DNA of 24,521 nucleotides from CBDHHC01 sp050633205 (GTDB taxonomy: Bacteria > Pseudomonadota > Alphaproteobacteria > Rhizobiales > CBDHHC01): NCBI GenBank assembly GCA_050633205.1, contig JBOEGA010000179.1, forward strand, positions 1 to 24,521, in the 5' to 3' direction. The translations under genes and the position numbers were made by a program. The notes under the pieces were generated by a model. The model was not told the origin of the DNA. It ran no database searches and was given only the letters and a program-made list of their open reading frames with translations. Shown in pieces: positions 7,429 to 15,180 of the stretch (position 1 is its first letter; each line of letters opens with the position of its first letter).

Positions 7429-10380
7429 ATGTCAAGACAAGAAATTAATGAGTTAATGAATCTGACTTCGTTTCTTCACGGAACGAATGCAGGATATATT
7501 GAAGATCTATACGCACAGTATAAAGACAATCCCAATTCTGTTGATGCAGAATGGCAAGACTTTTTTTCCAAACTAAAAGATCAGAAAGAAGCTGTCCTCA
7601 GCCAGGCCAATGGGCCTTCTTGGGCTCGTTCTGACTGGCCTCACCATGAGAAAGATGAGCTGACAAGTGCTCTCGACTCAGACTGGGGGCCTGATGAGAA
7701 GGATCTCACGAAGAAGATAGAGAAAAAAGCTCTGTCTAATGGTGCTGCAATGACTGCGGGCCAGGTGCACCAGGCAACTCAGGATTCGATCAGTGCTTTG
7801 ATGATGATCCGTGCATATCGTGTACGTGGCCATTTATCAGCAGATCTTGATCCGCTTGGTTTATCCAACGGTCAGTCTCATCCGGAGCTAGAGCCAGAGA
7901 CTTATGGTTTTGGTGAGGAAGATCTCGATCGACCGATTTATATCGATTACTATCTGGGACTTGAGACTGCAACTGTCCGCCAGATTGTTGCTATTCTGAA
8001 GAGAACCTATTGCTCAAAAATCGGTCTTGAGTTTATGCATATTTCCGATGCAGAGCAGAAGAGCTGGCTTCAGAGACGCATTGAGGGTGAGGATAAGGAA
8101 ATCAGCTTTACTCCAGAGGGTAAAAAAGCGATCCTGAGCAAGCTGGTTGATGCAGAAGCATTCGAGAAATTTCTTGATGTAAAATATACAGGTACCAAAA
8201 GGTTTGGTCTGGATGGGGCAGAGGCGATGGCGCCGGCTCTTGAGCAGATTATTAAACGTGGTGGTGCTCTGGGTCTTAAAGATATCGTTTTGGGAATGCC
8301 TCACAGGGGACGTCTGAACGTTCTGACTAATGTGATGAATAAACCGACGCGTGCTATCTTTAATGAATTTAAAGGTGGCTCATCCAATCCGGATGATGTT
8401 GAGGGTTCAGGTGATGTGAAATATCACCTTGGTGCTTCATCAGACCGGGAATTTGATGATAATAAAGTCCACCTGTCATTGACTGCAAATCCTTCTCACC
8501 TTGAAATTGTTGATCCGGTTGTTCTTGGTAAGGTTCGTGCCAAGCAGGACAGGCATAATCGCAAGCACCGGGAAGAAGTTCTACCATTGCTTCTTCATGG
8601 TGATGCTGCATTTGCAGGCCAGGGTGTTGTAGCCGAGTGTTTTGGTTTATCTGGTCTTAAGGGGCACAGAACTGGTGGTTCTATCCACTTTATCGTGAAT
8701 AACCAGATTGGATTTACAACAAGTCCACATTATTCCCGTTCTTCACCTTATCCTTCTGATGTTGCCAGAATGATTGAGGCGCCGATCCTCCATGTGAACG
8801 GAGATGATCCTGAAGCAGTGGTTTTCTGCGCTAAAGTTGCTATTGAGTTCCGTCAGGAATTCGGCAAGCCGGTTGTAATTGATATGTTCTGTTACCGTCG
8901 TTATGGACATAACGAAGGTGATGAGCCTGCATTCACGCAACCTCTGATGTATCAAAAGATTAGAGAGCATCCTCTTGTTTCTGATATCTATGCGCAGCAA
9001 CTTGTTGCGGAAGGCGTTATCAAGGACGGGGAAATTGATGAGATCCGCAAAGAAATTCGCGCTCAGCTAGAGATTGAATTTGAAGCTGCGGATACATACA
9101 GACCAAATAAGGCTGACTGGCTTGATGGAGCCTGGTCAGGTATTGGCTTTGCCGAAGATGGAGCCCGTCGTGGTGAAACCGGTGTTGATGAGAATATTCT
9201 CAAGCGCATCGGTGAGAAAATGACGACAATTCCTGAAGGGTTCAATGCGCATAAGACACTACAGCGCGTTATTAAAAACCGCAGGAAGATGATTGAAACC
9301 GGCGAGGGGATTGACTGGTCTCTGGCTGAGCATCTTGCATTTGGTACTCTGCTGGAAGAAGGTTTTCGCGTGAGACTGTCCGGACAGGATAGTGAGCGTG
9401 GTACTTTTTCCCAGAGGCATTCTGTATTTAATGATCAGAAGACCGAAGAAACTTATACTCCGCTGAACCATCTTTCAGAAAGCCAGGAGCATTTCGAAGT
9501 TATCAACTCAATGCTTTCGGAAGAAGCTGTTCTCGGGTTTGAGTATGGGTACAGTCTTGCTGAGCCAAATGCGCTGACAATGTGGGAAGCGCAGTTTGGT
9601 GATTTTGCCAATGGTGCGCAGGTTGTGGTTGATCAGTTCCTGTCATCGGGTGAGCGTAAGTGGTTGCGTATGTCTGGTCTGGTAATGTTGTTGCCTCATG
9701 GTTATGAGGGACAGGGGCCAGAGCACTCTTCAGCGCGGCTTGAGCGTTATCTGCAAATGTGTGCGGAAGATAATATGCAGGTTGCTAACTGTACGACTCC
9801 TGCAAATTACTTCCATATTCTTCGCAGACAGCTGCACCGTAAGTTCCGTAAACCTTTGATACTCATGACGCCGAAGTCTTTGCTTCGTCACAAGCGTGTT
9901 GTTTCCTCGATAGAAGATCTTGGTGCAGACTCAACGTTCCACCGGGTTCTCTGGGATGATGCGCAGAGATTGCCTAATGAGAAAATCAAGCTGGTGGCTG
10001 ATGATGAGGTCAAGCGTGTCGTTATGTGTTCGGGTAAAGTGTATTATGATCTTTACGAAGAGCGTGAGAAGCGCGGGATTAATGATGTTTATCTGATGCG
10101 TCTTGAGCAATTGTTCCCATTCCCTGAGCAGGCTTTGCTGACGGAGCTGGGACGTTTCCCTCAGGCTGAAATGGTCTGGTGTCAGGAAGAACCTGAAAAT
10201 ATGGGAAGCTGGAACTTTGTTGATCGCCGTATTGAGCAGGTGCTGATTGATATTGATGCTGTGTACAAACGTCCACGTTATGTTGGTCGTGCAGCTTCTG
10301 CTGCTACTGCTACCGGATTGATGAGTAAGCATCTGGCAGAACTGCAGGCCTTTATGGATGAGGCGCTTACAGTCCTGTAA
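7429..10380 (+). CDS. sucA: 2-Oxoglutarate dehydrogenase E1 component
   Basis: 983 residues from the chosen start, a typical alphaproteobacterial length. It is the thiamine-diphosphate enzyme that decarboxylates 2-oxoglutarate and passes succinyl to the E2 lipoyl group. The ATG at 7429 is chosen because GGAG (7416-7419) lies nine bases before it and the protein then begins M-S-R-Q-E-I-N-E-L-M followed by T-S-F-L-H-G-T-N-A-G-Y-I-E, the usual E1o N-terminus; in-frame TTG and ATG codons further up (7354, 7366) lie inside the hairpin and add an untypical leader. The E1o-specific G-M-P-H-R-G-R-L-N-V-L is present, as is the diphosphate/Mg site G-D-A-A-F-A-G-Q-G (about 391-399) with N-N-Q-I-G-F-T-T downstream. 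The C-terminal transketolase-like part has C-Q-E-E-P-E-N-M-G-S-W. Confidence 0.97.
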   Translation: MSRQEINELMNLTSFLHGTNAGYIEDLYAQYKDNPNSVDAEWQDFFSKLKDQKEAVLSQANGPSWARSDWPHHEKDELTSALDSDWGPDEKDLTKKIEKKALSNGAAMTAGQVHQATQDSISALMMIRAYRVRGHLSADLDPLGLSNGQSHPELEPETYGFGEEDLDRPIYIDYYLGLETATVRQIVAILKRTYCSKIGLEFMHISDAEQKSWLQRRIEGEDKEISFTPEGKKAILSKLVDAEAFEKFLDVKYTGTKRFGLDGAEAMAPALEQIIKRGGALGLKDIVLGMPHRGRLNVLTNVMNKPTRAIFNEFKGGSSNPDDVEGSGDVKYHLGASSDREFDDNKVHLSLTANPSHLEIVDPVVLGKVRAKQDRHNRKHREEVLPLLLHGDAAFAGQGVVAECFGLSGLKGHRTGGSIHFIVNNQIGFTTSPHYSRSSPYPSDVARMIEAPILHVNGDDPEAVVFCAKVAIEFRQEFGKPVVIDMFCYRRYGHNEGDEPAFTQPLMYQKIREHPLVSDIYAQQLVAEGVIKDGEIDEIRKEIRAQLEIEFEAADTYRPNKADWLDGAWSGIGFAEDGARRGETGVDENILKRIGEKMTTIPEGFNAHKTLQRVIKNRRKMIETGEGIDWSLAEHLAFGTLLEEGFRVRLSGQDSERGTFSQRHSVFNDQKTEETYTPLNHLSESQEHFEVINSMLSEEAVLGFEYGYSLAEPNALTMWEAQFGDFANGAQVVVDQFLSSGERKWLRMSGLVMLLPHGYEGQGPEHSSARLERYLQMCAEDNMQVANCTTPANYFHILRRQLHRKFRKPLILMTPKSLLRHKRVVSSIEDLGADSTFHRVLWDDAQRLPNEKIKLVADDEVKRVVMCSGKVYYDLYEEREKRGINDVYLMRLEQLFPFPEQALLTELGRFPQAEMVWCQEEPENMGSWNFVDRRIEQVLIDIDAVYKRPRYVGRAASAATATGLMSKHLAELQAFMDEALTVL

Positions 10381-10393
10381 TCTTGATTAAATG

Positions 10394-10436
10394 TTTTCTC
10401 TCCCTATTTCATGAAGAAAAGGGGGAGAAAATTTTT
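10394..10436 (+). terminator. Terminator-like hairpin inside the operon, between sucA and sucB
   Basis: An 11-bp stem (10394-10404 TTTTCTCTCCC with 10421-10431 GGGGGAGAAAA, one U-G pair) and a 16-base loop run straight into five T residues (10432-10436). This is the form of an intrinsic terminator, yet it stands 14 bases after the sucA stop codon and 65 bases before sucB, whose product works in the same complex. It is probably a partial terminator or attenuator that lowers E2 and E3 transcript relative to E1, or a 3'-end stabiliser. Confidence 0.65.
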
Positions 10437-10500
10437 ACTATTTAAATTCCTCGCGGTTATTAAAGAAAGAAGCCGCTTTAAAATTAAGAGAGAAGAACAA

Positions 10501-11715
10501 ATGTCTATAGAGGTTCGTGTTCCGACACTTGGCGAGTCTGTGACTGAAGCCACAGTAGGCCAATGGTACAAGAAGGCTGGTGAAGCAGTGTCCGCTGACG
10601 AGCCGGTTGTAGAATTGGAGACTGACAAGGTTACTATTGAGGTGCCCGCACCTTCAAGCGGTGTACTTTCAGATATTGTTGTCAATGAAGGCGATACCGT
10701 TGAAGTTGGTGCTTTGCTGGCTTCCATTACTGCCGGGGAAGGTGCTGCACCTGCTGCGAAAGAAACTGCTAAAAAGGCGGAGAGTGCTCCAGCCAAAGAA
10801 GCAGCCAAGCCAGCGGACAACGGAAATTCAACACAGTCTCCTGCTGTTCGCAAGATGGTTGAAGAAAACAATATCAATGCTGATAATATTGCCGGTTCGG
10901 GCAAGCGTGGCCAGGTTCTGAAAGGTGATGTTCTTTCAGCGCTTGAGAATGGTATGACACAGCAGCCGTCTTCAAATGCAGTCAGTGTTCGTGCGCCATC
11001 ATCGCCACAAGATGAAGTTCGTGAAGAACGCGTACGTATGACGAAGCTTCGCCAGACTATTGCGCGCCGCCTTAAAGAGTCTCAGCAGTCAGCTGCGATG
11101 CTTACCACTTTTAATGAAGTGGACATGAGCACCGTTATGGATGTGCGCAAGCAATATAAAGATCTGTTTGAGAAGAAGCATGGTGTGAAGCTTGGTTTCA
11201 TGGGGTTCTTTGTTAAAGCCTGTATTCATGCACTGAAAGAGATTCCTGCTGTTAATGCTGAAATTGACGGTACGGATATTATTTATAAGAATTACTTCCA
11301 TATGGGAGTTGCTGTTGGTACTCCGAAGGGGCTTGTTGTGCCCGTTGTTCGTGATGCTGATAAGATGGGGCTTGCGGAGATTGAAGGAACAATCTCTGAC
11401 TTTGGTCGCCGTGCACGTGATGGCAAACTGTCCATCGATGAAATGCAGGGTGGAACATTTACAATTTCAAATGGTGGTGTGTATGGCTCCTTGATGTCAA
11501 CACCAATTTTGAATGCCCCTCAATCAGGTATTCTTGGAATGCATAAAATCCAGGAACGTCCAATGGTTGTTAATGGTGAAATTGTTGTCAGACCGATGAT
11601 GTATCTGGCGCTTTCTTACGATCACCGAATTGTTGATGGTAAAGAGGCTGTGACTTTCCTTGTGAGAGTTAAAGAATCTTTGGAAGATCCTCAACGACTT
11701 GTGTTGGATCTGTAA
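10501..11715 (+). CDS. sucB: 2-Oxoglutarate dehydrogenase E2, dihydrolipoyl succinyltransferase
   Basis: 404 residues. E2 forms the core of the complex and transfers succinyl from lipoyl to CoA. Domains in order: one lipoyl domain (1 to about 80) with the lipoylated Lys43 in E-T-D-K-V; an Ala/Pro/Lys linker; a peripheral-subunit-binding domain (about 109-145, S-P-A-V-R-K-M-V-E-E through G-K-R-G-Q-V-L-K-G-D-V); then the acyltransferase core, with the active-site D-H-R-I-V-D-G giving His375 and Asp379. The ATG at 10501 is used because M-S-I-E-V-R-V-P-T-L-G-E-S is the canonical lipoyl-domain start; an in-frame ATG at 10411 lies in the loop of the preceding hairpin and would add 30 basic residues. 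AGAGAG sequence precedes the start. Confidence 0.97.
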   Translation: MSIEVRVPTLGESVTEATVGQWYKKAGEAVSADEPVVELETDKVTIEVPAPSSGVLSDIVVNEGDTVEVGALLASITAGEGAAPAAKETAKKAESAPAKEAAKPADNGNSTQSPAVRKMVEENNINADNIAGSGKRGQVLKGDVLSALENGMTQQPSSNAVSVRAPSSPQDEVREERVRMTKLRQTIARRLKESQQSAAMLTTFNEVDMSTVMDVRKQYKDLFEKKHGVKLGFMGFFVKACIHALKEIPAVNAEIDGTDIIYKNYFHMGVAVGTPKGLVVPVVRDADKMGLAEIEGTISDFGRRARDGKLSIDEMQGGTFTISNGGVYGSLMSTPILNAPQSGILGMHKIQERPMVVNGEIVVRPMMYLALSYDHRIVDGKEAVTFLVRVKESLEDPQRLVLDL

Positions 11716-11747
11716 GGGATAAACTAAGAATCTGGAAAGGTATCGGC

Positions 11748-13148
11748 ATGAGCCAATACGATCTTGTAATTATTGGGACAGGTCCCGGCGGCTATGTTTG
11801 TGCTATTCGCGCCGCGCAACTGGGTATGAAGGTTGCTGTTGTCGAAAAAAATGACACTTTCGGTGGAACCTGTCTGAATGTCGGGTGTATCCCGTCTAAA
11901 GCGCTTCTTCATGCTTCTGAAGTTTTTGAAGAAACTGCTCATATGGAAAAAATGGGTATCCATATCGGGCATCCTGAAGTCGACCTTAAAAAAATGATGA
12001 AATTCAAAGCTGATGGCGTTGCCGGCAATGTTCAGGGTGTTGAATTTCTTTTGAAGAAAAACAAGGTTGATACACATAAAGGCGTTGGCAAAATTCTTGC
12101 TGCCGGAAAAGTAGAAGTCACCCCTGAAAAAGTTGATGCACATGTTCTTGAGACAAAGAATATTGTGATTGCGACCGGTTCCGATGTTGCCAATCTGCCA
12201 GGTGTTACAATTGATGAGAAACAGATTGTTTCTTCAACTGGCGCACTGGAGCTTTCGGAAGTTCCCAAGAAAATGATTGTTGTTGGCGGTGGGGTTATCG
12301 GGCTTGAGCTTGGTTCTGTATGGCGCCGTCTTGGATCTGAAGTGACCGTTGTCGAATACCTTGATCGCATTACACCAGAGATGGATGCTGAAGTTGCCAA
12401 GCAATTTATGCGTATTCTAAAAAAACAGGGTATGGATTTCAAGCTTGGTCATAAAGTTACATCTGTAAAAGGTAATTCCAAAGGCCTGAAAGTTACTGTT
12501 GAACCTTCTGCTGGTGGGGATGAGCAAACTCTTAAAGCTGATGTTGTTCTGGTTGCCATTGGACGTGTGCCATATACACAGGGACTTGGACTGGAAGATA
12601 TTGGCGTTGAGCTGGATAAGCGTGGCCGTGTTGTTACTGATGGTCATTTCCAGACAAATGTTCCAGGCGTTTATGCAATCGGTGACGTGATTGCCGGCCC
12701 TATGCTTGCTCATAAGGCTGAGGATGAAGGTGTTGCAATTGCTGAAACGCTTGCCGGTCAGTCAGGGCATGTCAATTATGGTGTTATTCCCGGGGTTATT
12801 TATACAACTCCTGAAGTTGCAACGGTTGGCCAGACAGAAGAGCAGCTTAAGGAAGCCGGTATTGAATATAATATTGGCAAGTTCCCGTTTACTGCAAACG
12901 GTCGCGCCAAAGTTAATATGACAACAGACGGCTTTGTGAAGGTTCTTGCCTGTAAAAAGACTGACCGCATTCTTGGTGTCCATATTGTTGGACCAGATGC
13001 AGGAAATATGATTGCAGAAGCTGCTGTTATTATGGAGTTTGGCGGTTCGGCAGAAGATCTGGCCCGGACATGTCATGCGCACCCGACTTTGACAGAAGCT
13101 ATAAAAGAAGCTGCACTTGCTGTCGATAATCGTGCACTGCATATGTAA
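11748..13148 (+). CDS. lpdA: Dihydrolipoyl dehydrogenase (E3)
   Basis: 466 residues, full length. It reoxidises the dihydrolipoyl groups of E2 with FAD, a disulfide and NAD+. Visible are the FAD motif G-T-G-P-G-G (10-15), the redox disulfide G-G-T-C-L-N-V-G-C-I-P-S-K (Cys42/Cys47), the NAD-binding G-G-G-V-I-G-L-E-L-G, the second FAD block A-I-G-D-V, and the C-terminal H-P-T-L-T-E with catalytic His445 and Glu450. It is 32 bases after sucB, with GGAAAGG upstream of the ATG, and ends the operon at a terminator. Since it belongs to the suc block it most likely serves the 2-oxoglutarate complex, but such E3 proteins can be shared. Confidence 0.96.
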   Translation: MSQYDLVIIGTGPGGYVCAIRAAQLGMKVAVVEKNDTFGGTCLNVGCIPSKALLHASEVFEETAHMEKMGIHIGHPEVDLKKMMKFKADGVAGNVQGVEFLLKKNKVDTHKGVGKILAAGKVEVTPEKVDAHVLETKNIVIATGSDVANLPGVTIDEKQIVSSTGALELSEVPKKMIVVGGGVIGLELGSVWRRLGSEVTVVEYLDRITPEMDAEVAKQFMRILKKQGMDFKLGHKVTSVKGNSKGLKVTVEPSAGGDEQTLKADVVLVAIGRVPYTQGLGLEDIGVELDKRGRVVTDGHFQTNVPGVYAIGDVIAGPMLAHKAEDEGVAIAETLAGQSGHVNYGVIPGVIYTTPEVATVGQTEEQLKEAGIEYNIGKFPFTANGRAKVNMTTDGFVKVLACKKTDRILGVHIVGPDAGNMIAEAAVIMEFGGSAEDLARTCHAHPTLTEAIKEAALAVDNRALHM

Positions 13149-13226
13149 TATGTTTCATTTCTGATGAGTTAATAAATTCGATAGAAATGTAAACAGTTAC
13201 TTTACAGCAGATTGAATATTTAATGA

Positions 13227-13265
13227 TATCCTGAACTTTGGTGGCAAGGTTCAGGGTATTTTTTT
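13227..13265 (+). terminator. Intrinsic terminator of the mdh-suc-lpdA operon, abutting the next start codon
   Basis: A 10-bp stem (13227-13236 TATCCTGAAC with 13249-13258 GTTCAGGGTA, one G-U pair), a 12-base loop and seven T residues (13259-13265). The ATG of the next gene begins at 13266, directly after the last T. The only Shine-Dalgarno-like sequence for that gene, CAGGG (13252-13256), lies inside the right arm of the stem. Confidence 0.88.
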
Positions 13266-13700
13266 ATGAAGTCTCAATGGTATTGTATTCTGTTCAGTTC
13301 GTTTGTTGTCCTTATATTGTCATCGGGAGTTGTTTATGCAGGCTGTACTCCGCACCCAATATCAGGAATCTGGCAAGCACAACATCATACGAAGCTCAGT
13401 CCCAATAAAATTGAAATAATGCATAATTGCAAAGCTGCGAGTTATAGTGGTGGCAAAACGCGTGAGCCTGAATGGGTTATTCGGGTTTTTCATTCCTGTA
13501 TTCCCAGAGATTGTATCTGGGGACGAGCTGTAGCGAAGAGGTCATTGTCTGGTGTTCTTGAGGCTAAACTGGAAACTTTTTCAGCAAAACGTTATATAAA
13601 AATTATTCCGTTTGGGCTGAAAATTGAGGTAAAATATATCATTGACTACCGCTCGGAGCTTCAAAAAGATCTCCAGGGACGGGTTTATATGACACGTTAG
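13266..13700 (+). CDS. Small secreted protein with a C-x-P-x-D-C-x-W-G motif, function unknown
   Basis: 144 residues. A signal peptide covers about 1-25 (hydrophobic core, likely cleavage V-Y-A|G), so the mature protein of about 119 residues is periplasmic or secreted. It starts G-C-T-P-H-P-I-S-G-I-W, and four cysteines remain (27, 54, 78, 83). The central block R-V-F-H-S-C-I-P-R-D-C-I-W-G (73-86) resembles a W...C.P..C.WG motif that I recall from uncharacterised bacterial secreted proteins; this is memory, not a search. The C-terminal half alternates hydrophobic and polar residues like a beta sheet. The ATG used is the only one giving a signal peptide. Transcription must come through or around the terminator just before it. 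I do not know its function. Confidence 0.7.
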   Translation: MKSQWYCILFSSFVVLILSSGVVYAGCTPHPISGIWQAQHHTKLSPNKIEIMHNCKAASYSGGKTREPEWVIRVFHSCIPRDCIWGRAVAKRSLSGVLEAKLETFSAKRYIKIIPFGLKIEVKYIIDYRSELQKDLQGRVYMTR

Positions 13701-13756
13701 ATATTCTCTGGTATCGTTTGTTTTTGGCCTGACAATATCCGGGGAGCTGGGGTGAT

Positions 13757-14647
13757 ATGGACTGGGGGAAATTACGCATTTTTCATGCTGCGGCTGAAGC
13801 CGGTAGCTTCACCCATGCGGGTGAAATGCTTGAGATGAGTCAGTCTGCCATTAGCCGGCAAGTCAGTGCGCTTGAAAAAGACCTGAATGTAATTCTTTTC
13901 CATCGACATGCCAGAGGGCTGATCCTTACAGAACAGGGCGAAATATTATATCGTACTGCTCATGAGGTCTTTAACAAGCTTGAGAGTGTGTTTACACGAC
14001 TGTCTGATTCAAAGTCCAAACCATCTGGCGATCTGCGTGTTACAACGACCCTGGGGTTAGGGTCTCACTGGATGACTCAGAGGTTAGGGGATTTTATTGA
14101 GCTTTATCCCGATATTAATCTCAGGCTTCTGCTCCATTATAACGAGCTTGATATCGCCATGCGTGAGGCCGATGTTGCTATCTGGCTTAGAGAGCCAACC
14201 CAGAATGATCTTATTCGCCGCAAGCTTTTTACGGTGCATCTGCACCTTTATGCTTCCATCAGTTATATTAAAAAGTTTGGGAACCCACGTACTCTTGAGG
14301 ATCTGGTCAATCACAGGGTGATAACTTTTGGCAGTGATGTGTCCCAGCAGGTGAAAGCTTTAAACTGGCTGGAAACTGTTTATCCGAATGGGCGGGAGAA
14401 ACTCAGGCCTGCGCTTACCATCAATAGCCTTTATGGGTTGAGAAGAGCCGTTAAGTCAGGGATCGGGATAGCAGTATTACCGGATTATATTGTGGGTGAG
14501 GATAATGATATTGTCCCAATTCTGCGAGATGCAGAGCTTCCTCAGCTTGACACCTATTTTGTTTATCCTGAAGAATTGAAAAATGCCAAGCGGGTAGAGG
14601 TTTTCAGGGACTTTCTACTAGCTAAAGCCAGACAGTGGTCGTTTTAG
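13757..14647 (+). CDS. vtlR: LysR-type transcriptional regulator, VtlR/LsrB-like
   Basis: 296 residues. The N-terminal winged HTH covers about 1-60 (F-T-H-A-G-E-M-L-E-M-S-Q-S-A-I-S-R-Q-V-S-A-L-E is the recognition region), followed by a linker helix and a periplasmic-binding-protein-like effector domain (about 92-292). The start M-D-W-G-K-L-R-I-F-H-A-A-A-E-A-G-S-F-T-H-A-G and the segment L-F-H-R-H-A-R-G-L-I-L-T-E-Q-G match my recollection of the VtlR/LsrB group of Rhizobiales, which activates or neighbours genes for AbcR small RNAs. A probable small RNA gene lies 280 bases downstream on the same strand, which supports the assignment. The protein has no cysteine, so a thiol redox switch as reported for LsrB of Sinorhizobium is not possible here. 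GGGGTGAT precedes the ATG. The symbol is tentative. Confidence 0.85.
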   Translation: MDWGKLRIFHAAAEAGSFTHAGEMLEMSQSAISRQVSALEKDLNVILFHRHARGLILTEQGEILYRTAHEVFNKLESVFTRLSDSKSKPSGDLRVTTTLGLGSHWMTQRLGDFIELYPDINLRLLLHYNELDIAMREADVAIWLREPTQNDLIRRKLFTVHLHLYASISYIKKFGNPRTLEDLVNHRVITFGSDVSQQVKALNWLETVYPNGREKLRPALTINSLYGLRRAVKSGIGIAVLPDYIVGEDNDIVPILRDAELPQLDTYFVYPEELKNAKRVEVFRDFLLAKARQWSF

Positions 14648-14855
14648 CTTTATGAATTCAAGGTGTGTATTGAGAGTTTTCTATCTTTTGGTGTATTTAG
14701 TTAATTCAGAGATAGTCAAATAAAATAGCATATTTTTAGATAGCCAGTTAATCAGTCATATATCAGAAAATATTTTGAAAATTATATCAATGAAAACAAA
14801 GCGTTAAGTCTGTTGTTGAATAGCTATGAATGATAGGTGGGAGCAACAGAAGAGT

Positions 14856-14871
14856 TATGCAAAAATGCATA
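14856..14871. promoter_or_regulatory. Inverted repeat, candidate LysR-type regulator site
   Basis: TATGCA-AAAA-TGCATA, perfect arms. Its centre is about 61 bp upstream of the predicted start of the small RNA, which is where LysR-type activators usually have their recognition site (around -65). The LysR gene upstream is the obvious candidate to bind it. The spacing is not the classic T-N11-A, so the assignment is an inference. Confidence 0.4.
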
Positions 14872-14889
14872 GCAGACATGCGCCAGACC

Positions 14890-14918
14890 GTCTTGCTAAA
14901 ACATCCTCGAGGTATAAT
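14890..14918 (+). promoter_or_regulatory. Promoter of the small RNA gene
   Basis: A perfect -10 box TATAAT (14913-14918) lies 17 bases after GTCTTG (14890-14895), a poor match to the -35 consensus. A weak -35 fits a promoter that needs an activator. Transcription would begin near 14925. Confidence 0.6.
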
Positions 14919-14924
14919 ATATTA

Positions 14925-15058
14925 AACATAGATTGCAAATGCAGTCCTTGGAAGGTGTTGTTTCTCCCTCCCTTAACACCTTCTGATTCTTCACGTTCCC
15001 AGAGCGTGGTTCCGAGACTTAAACTTTCCCACCGGACCTTCGGGTCCGGTTTTTTTTT
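14925..15058 (+). ncRNA. Probable trans-acting small RNA, AbcR (alpha-r15)-like
   Basis: About 134 nt from the predicted start to the terminator T-run. Folding by eye gives four parts: a small hairpin (14931-14936/14941-14946); a perfect 9-bp hairpin (14951-14959 GAAGGTGTT with 14975-14983 AACACCTTC) whose 15-base loop contains CUCCCUCCCU; a short hairpin (CACG 14992-14995 with CGTG 15005-15008) with UUCCC in its loop; then single-stranded CUUUCCC before a UUCG-loop terminator. Repeated C-rich anti-Shine-Dalgarno loops are the hallmark of alphaproteobacterial AbcR/alpha-r15 RNAs, which bind Hfq and repress ABC-transporter mRNAs, and abcR genes sit near vtlR/lsrB, as here. No good reading frame with a ribosome-binding site covers this segment. 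The family call is from loop style and neighbours, not from alignment; the start is approximate. Confidence 0.65.
15031..15058 (+). terminator. UUCG-tetraloop intrinsic terminator of the small RNA
   Basis: A perfect 8-bp stem ACCGGACC/GGTCCGGT (15031-15038, 15043-15050) closed by the very stable TTCG tetraloop and followed by T residues up to 15058. It is a typical Hfq-type small RNA 3' end. Confidence 0.92.
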
Positions 15059-15152
15059 GTCTTTTTCAGCCCTTGTGCACTGTATTTTTTTATTTCTATC
15101 AGTGCCTGATCCGAGTTTTTTTATTTTTATCACATCTTGTTAAAAAGACCGC

Positions 15153-15180
15153 TTGACACAGCATGTTATCGGCGTAGCCT
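15153..15180 (+). promoter_or_regulatory. aatA: Probable promoter of the aminotransferase gene
   Basis: A consensus -35 TTGACA (15153-15158, within CTTGAC as favoured in alphaproteobacteria), 16 bases, then TAGCCT (15175-15180) as a weak -10. It would give a leader of about 80 bases containing an inverted repeat ATTCACT/AGTGAAT (15200-15206 and 15226-15232). Confidence 0.5.

Noticed and set aside
10411..10500. In-frame extension of sucB to ATG 10411
   Set aside because: It lies in the loop of the terminator-like hairpin and adds 30 basic residues before the canonical lipoyl-domain start at 10501.
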